Shown here: piece by piece, positions 1-7,308 of the stretch
How the letters are laid out: each line of letters starts with the position of its first letter
Position numbering within the stretch: position 1 is the stretch's first letter
From: an uncultured Lachnospiraceae bacterium
GTDB lineage: Bacteria; Bacillota; Clostridia; Lachnospirales; Lachnospiraceae
DNA length: 13,537 nt
Reading direction: 5' to 3'
Assembly (NCBI GenBank): GCA_910577115.1
Contig: CAJTMC010000067.1
Span: 1 to 13,537, forward strand
The notes under the pieces: generated by a model
Told to the model about the DNA's origin: nothing
The model's database searches: none
What the model saw: the letters and a program-made list of their open reading frames with translations, nothing else
Position numbers and translations under genes: made by a program

Positions 1-162
1 AGATGGCGCTCCGGGGTTTTCGCTTTGTGTACCGCTTGGATACAATTCTTTCTTGACTACAGCCATTATAGCATATGCATCAGGCTTTATCAAGTATTTC
101 CCATTTTCGGAATCCCATCCTCCATCCAGTAAATATTTTTTAAAATGAAAGGCAGGCACGGG
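1..162 (-). pseudogene. Partial minus-strand coding remnant, C-terminal side of IS-disrupted gene
   Basis: Read on the minus strand from the IS edge to the window start, one frame stays open for about 53 codons and looks protein-like (K/D/E-rich, containing FKKYLLDGGWDSENGKYLI then KPDAYAIMAVVKKELYPSG). It has no ribosome site or convincing start of its own; the upstream frame runs into the insertion sequence and hits a stop there. If the IS and one 5-base target copy are removed, this frame joins the fragment at 2116-2207 to read YNPVPAFHFKKY. I do not recognise the family. The rest of the gene lies outside the window. Moderate-to-low confidence that it was coding. Confidence 0.4.
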
Positions 163-187
163 AGTTTGACAGTTTAATAAAAGAAAA
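163..187 (+). repeat. Left terminal inverted repeat of IS1634-type element
   Basis: The outer end reads AGTTTGACAGTTTAATAAAA. Twelve bases (165-176) are an exact inverted match to 2103-2114, and the match continues inward after a one- or two-base gap. This would be the transposase recognition end. Confidence 0.75.
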
Positions 188-194
188 ATTTATC

Positions 195-223
195 GCAGGC
201 CGCATAAGGCCTGCTTTTCTTTT
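195..223 (+). terminator. Rho-independent terminator inside IS left end
   Basis: A perfect 7-bp stem GCAGGCC / GGCCTGC (195-201 and 208-214) with a 6-base loop is followed by TTTTCTTTT. It lies between the left IS end and the transposase promoter, so it would block read-through from neighbouring genes into the transposase. Confidence 0.8.
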
Positions 224-246
224 GTCAAATACTTTGTTTTACTCTA

Positions 247-275
247 TTGCATTTTATTGTAATATGTGGTAAGAT
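247..275 (+). promoter_or_regulatory. Sigma-A-type promoter of the transposase gene
   Basis: TTGCAT (247-252), a 17-base spacer and TAAGAT (270-275) with an extended -10 TGG just upstream. The predicted start near 282 leaves a very short leader before the ATG at 298. Confidence 0.6.
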
Positions 276-297
276 AAGGATATGAGAGGTGCTGCAC

Positions 298-2025
298 ATG
301 AGAGTAACTACATCAAAATCAAAAAACTCAGAATCTTTTTACATTTCTAAAGGTTTTGTCAATGACAAAGGCGTAAGCACTTCTGTCATTGTCCGAAAAC
401 TCGGGACTTTAAATGACTTACTAAAAGAACACGGACCCTCCCGTGATGATGTCATGGCCTGGGCCAGAGAAGAGGCCAGGCTTGAAACCCTAAAGTACAA
501 ACAAGAACGTGAAAGCAAGGCCGTTCAGATCACTTTTCATGCTGACAGACAGCTGGATTATGACAGGCAGAACTTTTTCCGGGGCGGCTACCTTTTTTTA
601 CAGTCTGTCTACTACGGCCTGCAGTTACACAAGACCTGTCGGAAATTGAAGGCTAAATATAAATTTGAGTATGATATCAATGCCATCCTGTCCGACCTGA
701 TCTATTCAAGGGTGCTTGAACCTGCCAGCAAACGCTCTTCTTTTAAAACTGCGTCCGAGTTCCTGGAAAAGCCTTCTTACCTACTCCATGATGTCTACCG
801 TGCTCTGGATGTCCTTGGGAACGAATGCGATCTCATCCAGTCGGAAGTCTATAAAAACAGCCACCTTTTTGGAAAAAGAAATGATAAGGTGCTTTATTAT
901 GACTGCTCCAACTATTACTTTGAGATCGAACAGGAAGATGGAAATAAAAAATATGGTAAGAGTAAAGAGCACCGTCCAAATCCTATCATCCAGATGGGAC
1001 TGTTCATGGACGGCGACGGCATCCCCCTTGCCTTCTCCCTTTTTCCTGGGAACGCCAATGAACAGACCTCGTTAAAACCATTGGAGAAAAAAGTCCTCGG
1101 AGAGTTCGGCTGCCAGAAATTCATCTATTGCAGTGATGCCGGATTAGCTTCTGAAAGTATCCGTTCTTTTAACCATCTGGGGGAAAGATCCTTTATCGTA
1201 ACCCAGTCTATCAAAAAACTCCCAGCTGAAGAAAAAGCATGGGCGCTGGATAGAAATGGTTTCAGACGAGTTTCGGATGACAGACCCGTTGACATTACTA
1301 AAATACCAGAAGATGACACAGGGCTTTACTATAAAGATGAACCTTATACGACGAAAAAACTGCACCAGCGCCTGATCGTCACATATTCACCCAAATATGC
1401 CCTGTATCAGAAAATGATCCGTGACAGGCAGGTAGAACGCGCACAAAAGATGATAGATTCCGGCAGTACAAAAAAGAACCGCAAAAATCCTAATGATCCT
1501 GCACGGTTTATTGGAACAATCGCCGCTGCCAAAGACGGAGAGGCTGCTGATATCCACAGCTATCTTGATACGGATAAGATAATGTCGGAAACACAGTATG
1601 ACGGTCTGTACGCAGTCTGCAGCGATCTGCTCGATGATGATGTGAAAGATATCCTAAAGGTAAGTGATGGACGATGGCGGATAGAAGAATGTTTCCGAAT
1701 CATGAAAACAGATTTTTCTGCAAGGCCAGTTTACCTGCAGGACGAAAACCGAATCAAAGCCCATTTCCTCATCTGTTTTCTTTCCCTTGTTTCTTACCGG
1801 TTACTGGAAAAGAAGCTAGGCGGTAAATATACCTGTGAAGAGATTCTGGATACACTAAAAGCAATGAATTTTGCGGAGATTCAAGAACAGGGATTTATCC
1901 CTTTATACAAACGGGAAAAGATCCCCGATGACCTGCATGATATCTGTGGCTTCCGTACCGACTATCAGTTTATAACCAAAAGTCAAATGAAGACCATCCA
2001 GAAAAAAAGTAAGGGTAGAGAATAA
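298..2025 (+). CDS. IS1634-family DDE transposase
   Basis: This 575-residue protein is the cut-and-paste transposase of the surrounding element. The fold is the RNase H-like DDE type of the IS4/IS1634 group. Visible catalytic candidates are D202 in LYYDCSNYYFEIE, D280 in FIYCSDAGLASE and E463 in GRWRIEECFRIMK, with the long beta-strand insertion between the second Asp and the Glu that is typical of this group. The N-terminus (MRVTTSKSKNSESFYISKGF) is the usual opening of Clostridia members. I chose the ATG at 298 because GAGAGG (284-289) lies 8 bases upstream; a GTG at 289 would overlap that ribosome site. The frame is uninterrupted and all three catalytic residues are present, so the element could be active. 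Confidence 0.9.
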   Translation: MRVTTSKSKNSESFYISKGFVNDKGVSTSVIVRKLGTLNDLLKEHGPSRDDVMAWAREEARLETLKYKQERESKAVQITFHADRQLDYDRQNFFRGGYLFLQSVYYGLQLHKTCRKLKAKYKFEYDINAILSDLIYSRVLEPASKRSSFKTASEFLEKPSYLLHDVYRALDVLGNECDLIQSEVYKNSHLFGKRNDKVLYYDCSNYYFEIEQEDGNKKYGKSKEHRPNPIIQMGLFMDGDGIPLAFSLFPGNANEQTSLKPLEKKVLGEFGCQKFIYCSDAGLASESIRSFNHLGERSFIVTQSIKKLPAEEKAWALDRNGFRRVSDDRPVDITKIPEDDTGLYYKDEPYTTKKLHQRLIVTYSPKYALYQKMIRDRQVERAQKMIDSGSTKKNRKNPNDPARFIGTIAAAKDGEAADIHSYLDTDKIMSETQYDGLYAVCSDLLDDDVKDILKVSDGRWRIEECFRIMKTDFSARPVYLQDENRIKAHFLICFLSLVSYRLLEKKLGGKYTCEEILDTLKAMNFAEIQEQGFIPLYKREKIPDDLHDICGFRTDYQFITKSQMKTIQKKSKGRE

Positions 2026-2050
2026 AGTACCATACTCTGTAACACAGACA

Positions 2051-2100
2051 AAAACTGCTGTACTGTCCATAAATACTGGGCTTACAGCAGTTTTGTTTCT
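2051..2100 (+). terminator. Terminator inside IS right end
   Basis: A 12-bp stem AAAACTGCTGTA / TACAGCAGTTTT (2051-2062 and 2083-2094) with a 20-base loop is followed by GTTTCTT. Its A and T tracts make it plausible on both strands. It would end transposase mRNA and block transcription entering from the right. Confidence 0.7.
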
Positions 2101-2115
2101 TATAAACTGTCAAAG
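2092..2115 (-). repeat. Right terminal inverted repeat of IS1634-type element
   Basis: Read on the minus strand this end begins CTTTGACAGTTTATAAGAAA, which matches the left end over the 12-base core. The right-hand terminator hairpin ends just inside it. Confidence 0.75.
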
Positions 2116-2207
2116 ACAGGATTATATGCTTTTGGTGTTAACTTTGCAATATAAACATAATATTGATTTTCCCCATTTTTCAAGCCTTCAGGCACAGATG
2201 GCGCGTC
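2116..2207 (-). pseudogene. Minus-strand coding remnant, upstream half of IS-disrupted gene
   Basis: On the minus strand, toward the IS, the frame reads DAPSVPEGLKNGENQYY then VYIAKLTPKAYNPV and then enters the IS end, where it stops. Composition changes sharply to Cys/His-rich, non-protein-like sequence upstream of about 2207, so the surviving piece is short (about 30 codons) and its true start is lost. It joins in frame with the piece at 1-162 if the IS is removed. The product is unrecognised. The other 2208-2380 sequence shows nothing I can assign. Confidence 0.35.
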
Positions 2208-2380
2208 GCAAAGGCAATGAATTTTCCAGAAAATTTTAATAGAACTGTGAGCGTTCGTATGGTAAAATATGGATAGATATTTTATTTGCCTGAATAGGCA
2301 TGGACTTGGCATAACGAACTCATGGTAGTATTTATATTTTGCACCGGGAAAATGCCCAGGATGTGGAAGTCAGAAATCTG

Positions 2381-2389
2381 TGCTATAAT
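2381..2389 (+). promoter_or_regulatory. Extended -10 promoter element before the LRR lipoprotein gene
   Basis: TGCTATAAT gives a consensus TATAAT (2384-2389) with an extended TGn. The matching -35 position (ATGTGG near 2361) is poor, as is common for extended -10 promoters. Transcription would begin near 2396, leaving a leader of about 127 nt before the ATG at 2523. Confidence 0.55.
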
Positions 2390-2522
2390 AATTGAAGCGC
2401 CTTAAGATAAAACTGTTCCCGCTGCCCGGCAGGTACCGTTTTATCATTTGCAGGCAGGGTGACCGCGACGGCAGGATTGCGGTTGCGCAGTCTGAAAAGG
2501 AACTGAAAAAACGGAGGAAACA

Positions 2523-4199
2523 ATGCGAAAATATCACTGCCTGTGGGCATTATTTATCAGCCTGCTGCTTTGCGCCTGCAATAATACAGCAGATACGGCA
2601 GAAAAAACAAACACGGAACAGCAAAATGCAGTCAAACCGTCACAACAGGAACAGCTCTTAGAGGAAATCGTTTTCCAGTCCCCCGCAGTCGAATGCAGAA
2701 CGCGGGAGCTTTTGGAAAAGCCGGAGGGCGCAATCACAAAATCAGATGTACTGGCAATTACGGAATTTCAATTTGACAGCTCTGAAGAAATTTCATGTGA
2801 AAAGCCGTTTCTCGATTTGCAGTGGTTTTGTAATTTGGAGAAAGTAAATCTATATAACTGCAATGTGCAAAGCTTAGAAGGCGTGGAGGCGCTTACGGCG
2901 CTGAAAACGCTTTGGGTAAGCAACAATCATATAACAGACATTACACCGGTAACCAAACTGACGGGGCTTGTAAGTTTTTACTGTGTTGGAAACGATATTA
3001 AGGATTACGCGCCTGTCGGCAAACTGGTTCATTTAGAATGCCTTGAAATTGGAAACACATCCGGAGCAGACATTGACATAACGCTTATTGCAAACCTGAA
3101 AAACCTCAAAACGCTATACGCACGAAACTGCGGCATTTCAGACATATCTGCATTAAGCAGCCTTACACAGCTTGAGAATCTTAATCTGGGAAAAAACCGG
3201 ATTGCGGACATCAGCCCGTTAACAAATATGCAGGACCTTGCGGAAGTCCGGTTAGATGATAACAGCATTGTCGATATTAGCCCGCTGGAAAACAAACAAA
3301 AGCTTACGCGCTTGGATCTTAGCGATAACCAGATCCGTAATATAATGCCGCTATACGGTCTGCACGCTTTAAAATATGTCGAGCTGGAAGGAAACCGGAT
3401 TGCGGATAGTGCCTTTCAACAGCTTTACGAAGAAAAAAGAAATGATCTGACTACGGTAACGCAAGCGGGAAATCTCAGGGAAGACATGCCGGAGTTTACG
3501 TTTACATTAACCGCATATTATGATTTGATGACGGAGAGCTATGCGCTGCAGACTGTCGACGTTTCTCAGGGCGATACGCTGCTGCAGACAATTTCTGTGC
3601 CGGAGCTTTCCATGAACGGTCAGACACGCATTGTTGATTCTTTGCAGGACACACTCGGATTTGAATTAGAGGACGTAAATTTCGACGGATATCAGGACAT
3701 ACGCCTGTTTGATACGTTAAACGGAAATTATCGGACAGAATGGATTTACTTTGTATGGAATGCGAAGGAACAAAAATTTGAGAATGATGCCCGCTTAAAT
3801 CAAATATCACTTGCTACATTTGATCAGGAAGAACAGCTCATATATGGCATGGAGCGCGGCGGGGCGGCATGTCATTATTATTCGACCTACCAGTATATTG
3901 ACGGGGAACCTGTGAAAATCCGTTATTATGAGGAAGAGGGACTTGCTTTATCCGATGAACAGATTGTGCAGTACTATGACGCTGCTTCCGTAAAGACAGA
4001 CAGCGCAGCCTTCGACGGGTGGTATGAACATGTTATGGAAAGAAATGCAGCAAGCGGCGAGCTGGAAACGGTTTCCGAAGCGTATGTTTTTAATCCGTAT
4101 GACAGCGAAGGGAAAGAAATTGAAAACGAGCAAGAACATCTGCGCGTAGATGTATCGTCCGAACTCGGAGCACAAATCAGCGCGGATCTGTCAAAATAA
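2523..4199 (+). CDS. Leucine-rich-repeat lipoprotein with C-terminal FG-GAP/XAC2610-like region
   Basis: This is a 558-residue predicted lipoprotein, anchored outside the membrane and probably binding a protein or surface ligand. The signal peptide is residues 1-18, with lipobox LCAC and modified Cys19; a Cys at the -2 position is unusual. An acidic/Gln linker follows to about 60. Residues about 104-300 form SDS22/internalin-like leucine-rich repeats of about 21-22 residues, for example LENLNLGKNRIADISPLTN and LTRLDLSDNQIRNIMPLYG. The C-terminal half (about 325-558) contains ELEDVNFDGYQDIRLFD, a DxNxDGxxD calcium-loop-like motif (D384, D388, D392) as in XAC2610-related proteins. GGAGG at 2513-2517 fixes the start. 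It has its own promoter and a weak terminator, so it may be monocistronic. The ligand is unknown. Confidence 0.85.
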   Translation: MRKYHCLWALFISLLLCACNNTADTAEKTNTEQQNAVKPSQQEQLLEEIVFQSPAVECRTRELLEKPEGAITKSDVLAITEFQFDSSEEISCEKPFLDLQWFCNLEKVNLYNCNVQSLEGVEALTALKTLWVSNNHITDITPVTKLTGLVSFYCVGNDIKDYAPVGKLVHLECLEIGNTSGADIDITLIANLKNLKTLYARNCGISDISALSSLTQLENLNLGKNRIADISPLTNMQDLAEVRLDDNSIVDISPLENKQKLTRLDLSDNQIRNIMPLYGLHALKYVELEGNRIADSAFQQLYEEKRNDLTTVTQAGNLREDMPEFTFTLTAYYDLMTESYALQTVDVSQGDTLLQTISVPELSMNGQTRIVDSLQDTLGFELEDVNFDGYQDIRLFDTLNGNYRTEWIYFVWNAKEQKFENDARLNQISLATFDQEEQLIYGMERGGAACHYYSTYQYIDGEPVKIRYYEEEGLALSDEQIVQYYDAASVKTDSAAFDGWYEHVMERNAASGELETVSEAYVFNPYDSEGKEIENEQEHLRVDVSSELGAQISADLSK

Positions 4200-4237
4200 G
4201 CCGGAGCATGCAGTAAAACGACAGAATTCATTTTTTT

Positions 4238-4266
4238 AAGCACCAGGACACAGACGTGCTTTTCTT
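4238..4266 (+). terminator. Weak terminator after the LRR lipoprotein gene
   Basis: AAGCAC / GTGCTT (4238-4243 and 4256-4261) with a 12-base loop is followed by TTCTT. It is placed 39 bases after the stop codon. The stem is short, so it may be only partly effective. Confidence 0.5.
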
Positions 4267-4349
4267 AAAAATAGTTGTACAAATATCCGTTCTGACAGAT
4301 GGCAGCAAAGAATGGATAGGGATGTTGCAGAAATTATGGAGGTTTTGAC

Positions 4350-5615
4350 ATGAACCAAAAAACTGCTAAGTTTCCGATAAATCTGTTTTGCAGTCTGATG
4401 CTGCTAAGCTTTATTCCTTTTCTTTATACTCTTGTGCGCACAAGCCTAATCGCAAGCAGTCCTTCTACAGACGGACTGGGTATTGCAGGTCATATTGAAT
4501 GGTTTGATTTAATCAATGAAACGATACAGGCATTTCTGATTGTGCCCTTGTTTGCATTGTTTAATCGGTGTGTACAGGATACGGAGAAGTTTAGGGAGCG
4601 GATTTTTCAGTCATTTGTGATAGTGAATATTATCTATATCGCGTTTTCGGCTGCTGTTTTGATGCACTGCAATAGTATTGTATCGACAATGGTTTTCGAC
4701 CGGATTGACGAAGTAACAAAATATCTTGCGCTGGAAACAATTGGGTTTATGATTGCCAATATAGTCTGTTTCGTAAACGTACTGTTCGTTGTCTTGGAAA
4801 AGCCGTTATACATATATACAATGACTATTTTAAAAACAATATTTACAATAGCCGGCGATTTGTTTCTTATTCGAAAGTTCGGAGTATATGGCACTGCATA
4901 TTCTAATATTGCAGTAAGCTCCGTATGTGTTGTATTATGTATGGCTGTCGTCTTTCGGGAAAAATTGATTACCGTTTCCTTTCGTTTTGATAAATCTTTT
5001 GTAACAGACTATCTGCGTATCGGCTTATTTAGCGGGGCACAAATCCTGTTAGATAATATAATCTATTCCGCTGTCGTATGTAAAATGGTCAATGCAGTAT
5101 CAGAACAGGGGAATTATTGGACAGCAAATAATATCATATGGGGATTTATGCTGATTCCGATATCGGCGCTGGCACAAATCATTAAAAAAGACTGTAAGGA
5201 TACACTAACCGCAGTAAAAATAAAGCATTATAATACGGTCATAATCGTGACATTTCTTGCATGGCTGTGTTTTATCCCGCTGCTCAATCCCTTTTTAAAG
5301 AATGTAATGGGAATTGGGAATTCTGAGTCAATTAAGCATATACTGGTGATTTTGATACCGTTTTACCTCGCATATAATTATACGGTTTTGATTGACAATA
5401 TTTTGACAGGCTACGGTAAAACACATTATTGCTTTGCAATATCTGTGATTGTAAATCTGGTTTATTATCCGGTGGTATACGGGTTACTGTTAAAAGGTGT
5501 ATTTACGCCGGATATCACTTTTATCTGCAAAATGTTCGGGTTTGGAATGGTAATGCATTTAGGCTGCAGTATCCTATGTTTTTTAATATATCGATATCGT
5601 GCGGGCAAAACGTAA
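4350..5615 (+). CDS. MATE-like multidrug/oligosaccharide-lipid superfamily transporter
   Basis: A 421-residue integral membrane protein with about ten to twelve hydrophobic segments from residue 12 to the C-terminus and short charged loops. Segments such as YLALETIGFMIANIVCFVN and FGVYGTAYSNIAVSSV resemble MATE (DinF/NorM-type) efflux proteins, which export cationic compounds using Na+ or H+ gradients. It is slightly shorter than the usual 440-460 residues. The start at 4350 is set by ATGGAGG at 4336-4342. Downstream genes follow without a clear terminator, so it may be the first gene of an operon with the 5709 ORF and the 6014 lipoprotein. A flippase-type (MVF or polysaccharide) role within the same superfamily is the main alternative. 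The substrate cannot be told from sequence. Confidence 0.75.
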   Translation: MNQKTAKFPINLFCSLMLLSFIPFLYTLVRTSLIASSPSTDGLGIAGHIEWFDLINETIQAFLIVPLFALFNRCVQDTEKFRERIFQSFVIVNIIYIAFSAAVLMHCNSIVSTMVFDRIDEVTKYLALETIGFMIANIVCFVNVLFVVLEKPLYIYTMTILKTIFTIAGDLFLIRKFGVYGTAYSNIAVSSVCVVLCMAVVFREKLITVSFRFDKSFVTDYLRIGLFSGAQILLDNIIYSAVVCKMVNAVSEQGNYWTANNIIWGFMLIPISALAQIIKKDCKDTLTAVKIKHYNTVIIVTFLAWLCFIPLLNPFLKNVMGIGNSESIKHILVILIPFYLAYNYTVLIDNILTGYGKTHYCFAISVIVNLVYYPVVYGLLLKGVFTPDITFICKMFGFGMVMHLGCSILCFLIYRYRAGKT

Positions 5616-5674
5616 AAAATAAATGTTTCTCTCACAAGCTTGCAGGTTGTTATCGCAGAAAGGCGGATTATAAC

Positions 5675-5722
5675 ATGAAGCAAAACATTATAAGCATGGA
5701 AGTATGGCATGAAAGCTGTTAA
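5675..5722 (+). CDS. Possible 15-codon leader ORF
   Basis: A very short frame, MKQNIISMEVWHESC, starts 8 or so bases after an AAAGGCGG ribosome-site-like sequence. Its end overlaps the ATG of the next ORF at 5709 by 14 bases, an arrangement compatible with translational coupling. No function is known, and it may be chance. Confidence 0.25.
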   Translation: MKQNIISMEVWHESC

Positions 5723-5942
5723 TACCTTGTCTGCTCTCCGCCCAAATCCTGCCCCTATGCTGCCAGACCGTGCTTTGCGCAATCAAAAGTCACAGTCCAA
5801 AGCTGCCAATACGGAAAATACAACTAGGCTGTTCTGTAACGAGCATCAGGAGCCTGTTGTGGAGGCGGGTATGTTTTTGAACAATCAATGGGAACAGCTT
5901 GAGGATTTATCGGAACGCTTTTCCGAAAAGGGAGTCTCGTAA
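5709..5942 (+). CDS. Small hypothetical protein, possibly truncated by a premature stop
   Basis: A 77-codon frame with a Pro/Asn/Gln-rich N-terminal part and a more ordered acidic end (NNQWEQLEDLSERFSEKG). GGAAG at 5698-5702 lies 6 bases upstream of the ATG. The frame ends at TAA 5940-5942, but the same frame then stays open for 24 more protein-like codons (FERILRPLHDEASHGDKRI) to a TGA at 6015-6017, which overlaps the ATG of the next gene as ATGA. I infer an originally 101-residue product cut by a nonsense mutation, or a sequencing error. I do not recognise the family; it has no signal peptide and no membrane segment. Confidence 0.5.
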   Translation: MKAVNTLSALRPNPAPMLPDRALRNQKSQSKAANTENTTRLFCNEHQEPVVEAGMFLNNQWEQLEDLSERFSEKGVS

Positions 5943-6013
5943 TTAAAATTTGAGAGAATACTTAGACCATTACATGACGAGGCTAGTCATGGCGATAAGA
6001 GGATTGTGAAAAA

Positions 6014-6961
6014 ATGAAAAAAAAGATGAGAGCACTGGTAACTGTATTAATATTGACCTGTGAAACCATTACAGGGTGCGCAGGGAAAAGTGCAGTAAGT
6101 AATATAAATGATGTAAATATAATAGAAATCAGCACATATGATCCGGACACAAACAATGAAACCGACGTGGAAACAGAGAGCGAAGATCAAACCGAATCTC
6201 TGTCGAAAAATGAAGATACAATTCAAAACTGGGACAATATGATATACGAAGAAACCGTTCTGACACGGCAGGCACAGGCGGATAAAGTGTGTATCATTAT
6301 ACAACCGTCTATCTTAAGAAAGTATAGCTTTTATTACTACACTCCCGAAGACGAAGATCAGAAACGGCTGCGGGATTTTATGGAAGCGCTGCCATTAGAA
6401 GGAAACCTCTACGCGGGAGAATGGAAAGGCATAAAAGAAAAGGGCTGGCAGATTGCCTGTCAGGATATGTGTTTTCGGGTGTTTGAAGGAGGATATTTGG
6501 AGTATAGCTATGTTGATGAAACAGGAGAAGTCGTAGAGTATTTTGTGGAGGCTTCTGAGCTATGCAGGTATATACAAAACATGCTTCAGGAGAACTTAAA
6601 CTACGCGTCCTATAATCCTGCTGATATCAAAGACATTGTATCGGCAAAGCTGGACGTTCAGGGACTTCTTACAGACAATCAATTTTACACTCAGACGATT
6701 ACGGACGAAGAAATTTTAGAGATGCTTGAAGACTGGTTTAGCAACGCAGAGTACATCTACGGTGGTGCGGACTGCGGAAATCAGAATGCATGTTTGGAAT
6801 TAACGCTCGCAAACGGAGAGATTGTCCGACTATCTATGGCAACGGACAGTTGTTCCAATTTTGGCATTAATGGCTTATACTATGACTATCGTCCGAAATC
6901 TGATTGGGATAATAAAGACTTTTTTGCACTGTTTGATGAAATACCTTGGGATTGGCATTAA
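6014..6961 (+). CDS. Hypothetical lipoprotein
   Basis: A 315-residue predicted lipoprotein. A Lys-rich N-terminus and hydrophobic stretch end in lipobox ITGC with modified Cys22. A low-complexity acidic/Thr/Asn linker runs to about residue 75, then a globular region rich in Tyr, Trp and acidic residues follows. GAGG at 5999-6002 is 11 bases from the ATG, slightly far; coupling through the ATGA overlap with the upstream frame may help initiation. An ATG at 6026 would shorten the charged n-region but keep the lipobox. I do not recognise the mature domain. As an extracytoplasmic protein beside a transporter it could sense or bind a ligand, but this is speculation. Confidence 0.75.
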   Translation: MKKKMRALVTVLILTCETITGCAGKSAVSNINDVNIIEISTYDPDTNNETDVETESEDQTESLSKNEDTIQNWDNMIYEETVLTRQAQADKVCIIIQPSILRKYSFYYYTPEDEDQKRLRDFMEALPLEGNLYAGEWKGIKEKGWQIACQDMCFRVFEGGYLEYSYVDETGEVVEYFVEASELCRYIQNMLQENLNYASYNPADIKDIVSAKLDVQGLLTDNQFYTQTITDEEILEMLEDWFSNAEYIYGGADCGNQNACLELTLANGEIVRLSMATDSCSNFGINGLYYDYRPKSDWDNKDFFALFDEIPWDWH

Positions 6962-7308
6962 TAATACAGAAGAAAGCATATGTTTTTACATATGAAAAAC
7001 AGCAAAACCGTAGAAGGGAAAGCAGGGAGGAAAAGCACCTAAGATTTATTTTTGGCGGACTGTTTTGTCAAAAACTACAAAATCCATTTTGTTCTCTCCT
7101 TTCAAAATATTGTCAATGCCCGCAATTAAACATTCCATACATTTCTTTTGTGCAACCGGAATTTTTCGCTGCATCTGATTTTGTCAAGAGCAGGATTTTC
7201 CATAACGGTATTAAGCCGATTTTGGATATAAGAAACGATACGGCAGTTTTATATAGCGTTATAGTTGGAGCGTCTGTAAAATTTTAAGATACTGTGAGGT
7301 GGAAATTC
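6962..7308. other. 347-base intergenic stretch
   Basis: No convincing plus-strand gene: the frame open at 6946-7287 has poor composition and no ribosome site. The stretch holds CATATG-TTTTTA-CATATG (6977-6994), which can fold but has no T-tract. It also holds the minus-strand frame described at 7046-7174. I see no consensus promoter for the gene at 7309. Confidence 0.5.
7046..7174 (-). CDS. Possible minus-strand small ORF or gene remnant
   Basis: On the minus strand a 42-residue frame (KKCMECLIAGIDNILKGENK in the middle, ending VVFDKTVRQK) has protein-like composition but no ribosome site at its ATG. An internal ATG 13 codons before the stop does have a near-ideal AAAGGAGAG 6 bases upstream. 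This could be the end of one decayed gene plus the start of another, or a micro-peptide. The function is unknown and confidence is low. Confidence 0.25.
   Translation of the reverse strand: MQRKIPVAQKKCMECLIAGIDNILKGENKMDFVVFDKTVRQK

Larger units (their letters stand above)
163..2115 (+). mobile_element. IS1634-family insertion sequence, apparently intact
   Basis: A transposase gene is flanked by imperfect terminal inverted repeats. The left end carries TTTGACAGTTTA at 165-176, and the right end carries its complement TAAACTGTCAAA at 2103-2114; similarity continues a few bases inward with small gaps. The element is about 1.95 kb, as usual for the family. Outside the ends lie ACGGG (158-162) and ACAGG (2116-2120), which may be a 5-base target duplication with one mismatch; the exact boundary is uncertain by 1-2 bases. 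Hairpin terminators lie inside both ends and probably insulate the transposase gene from outside transcription. Confidence 0.8.

Noticed and set aside
2392..2661. TTG-started frame of 89 codons with a basic N-terminal part (SEKELKKRRKQ)
   Set aside because: It has no ribosome site, its TTG lies within a few bases of the -10 element, and its second half overlaps the well-supported LRR lipoprotein in another frame. At most it is a remnant.
6946..7287. Plus-strand frame of 113 codons after the 6014 lipoprotein
   Set aside because: Composition is non-protein-like (many Phe, Cys, Gln), there is no ribosome site, it overlaps the previous gene, and the opposite strand codes better.
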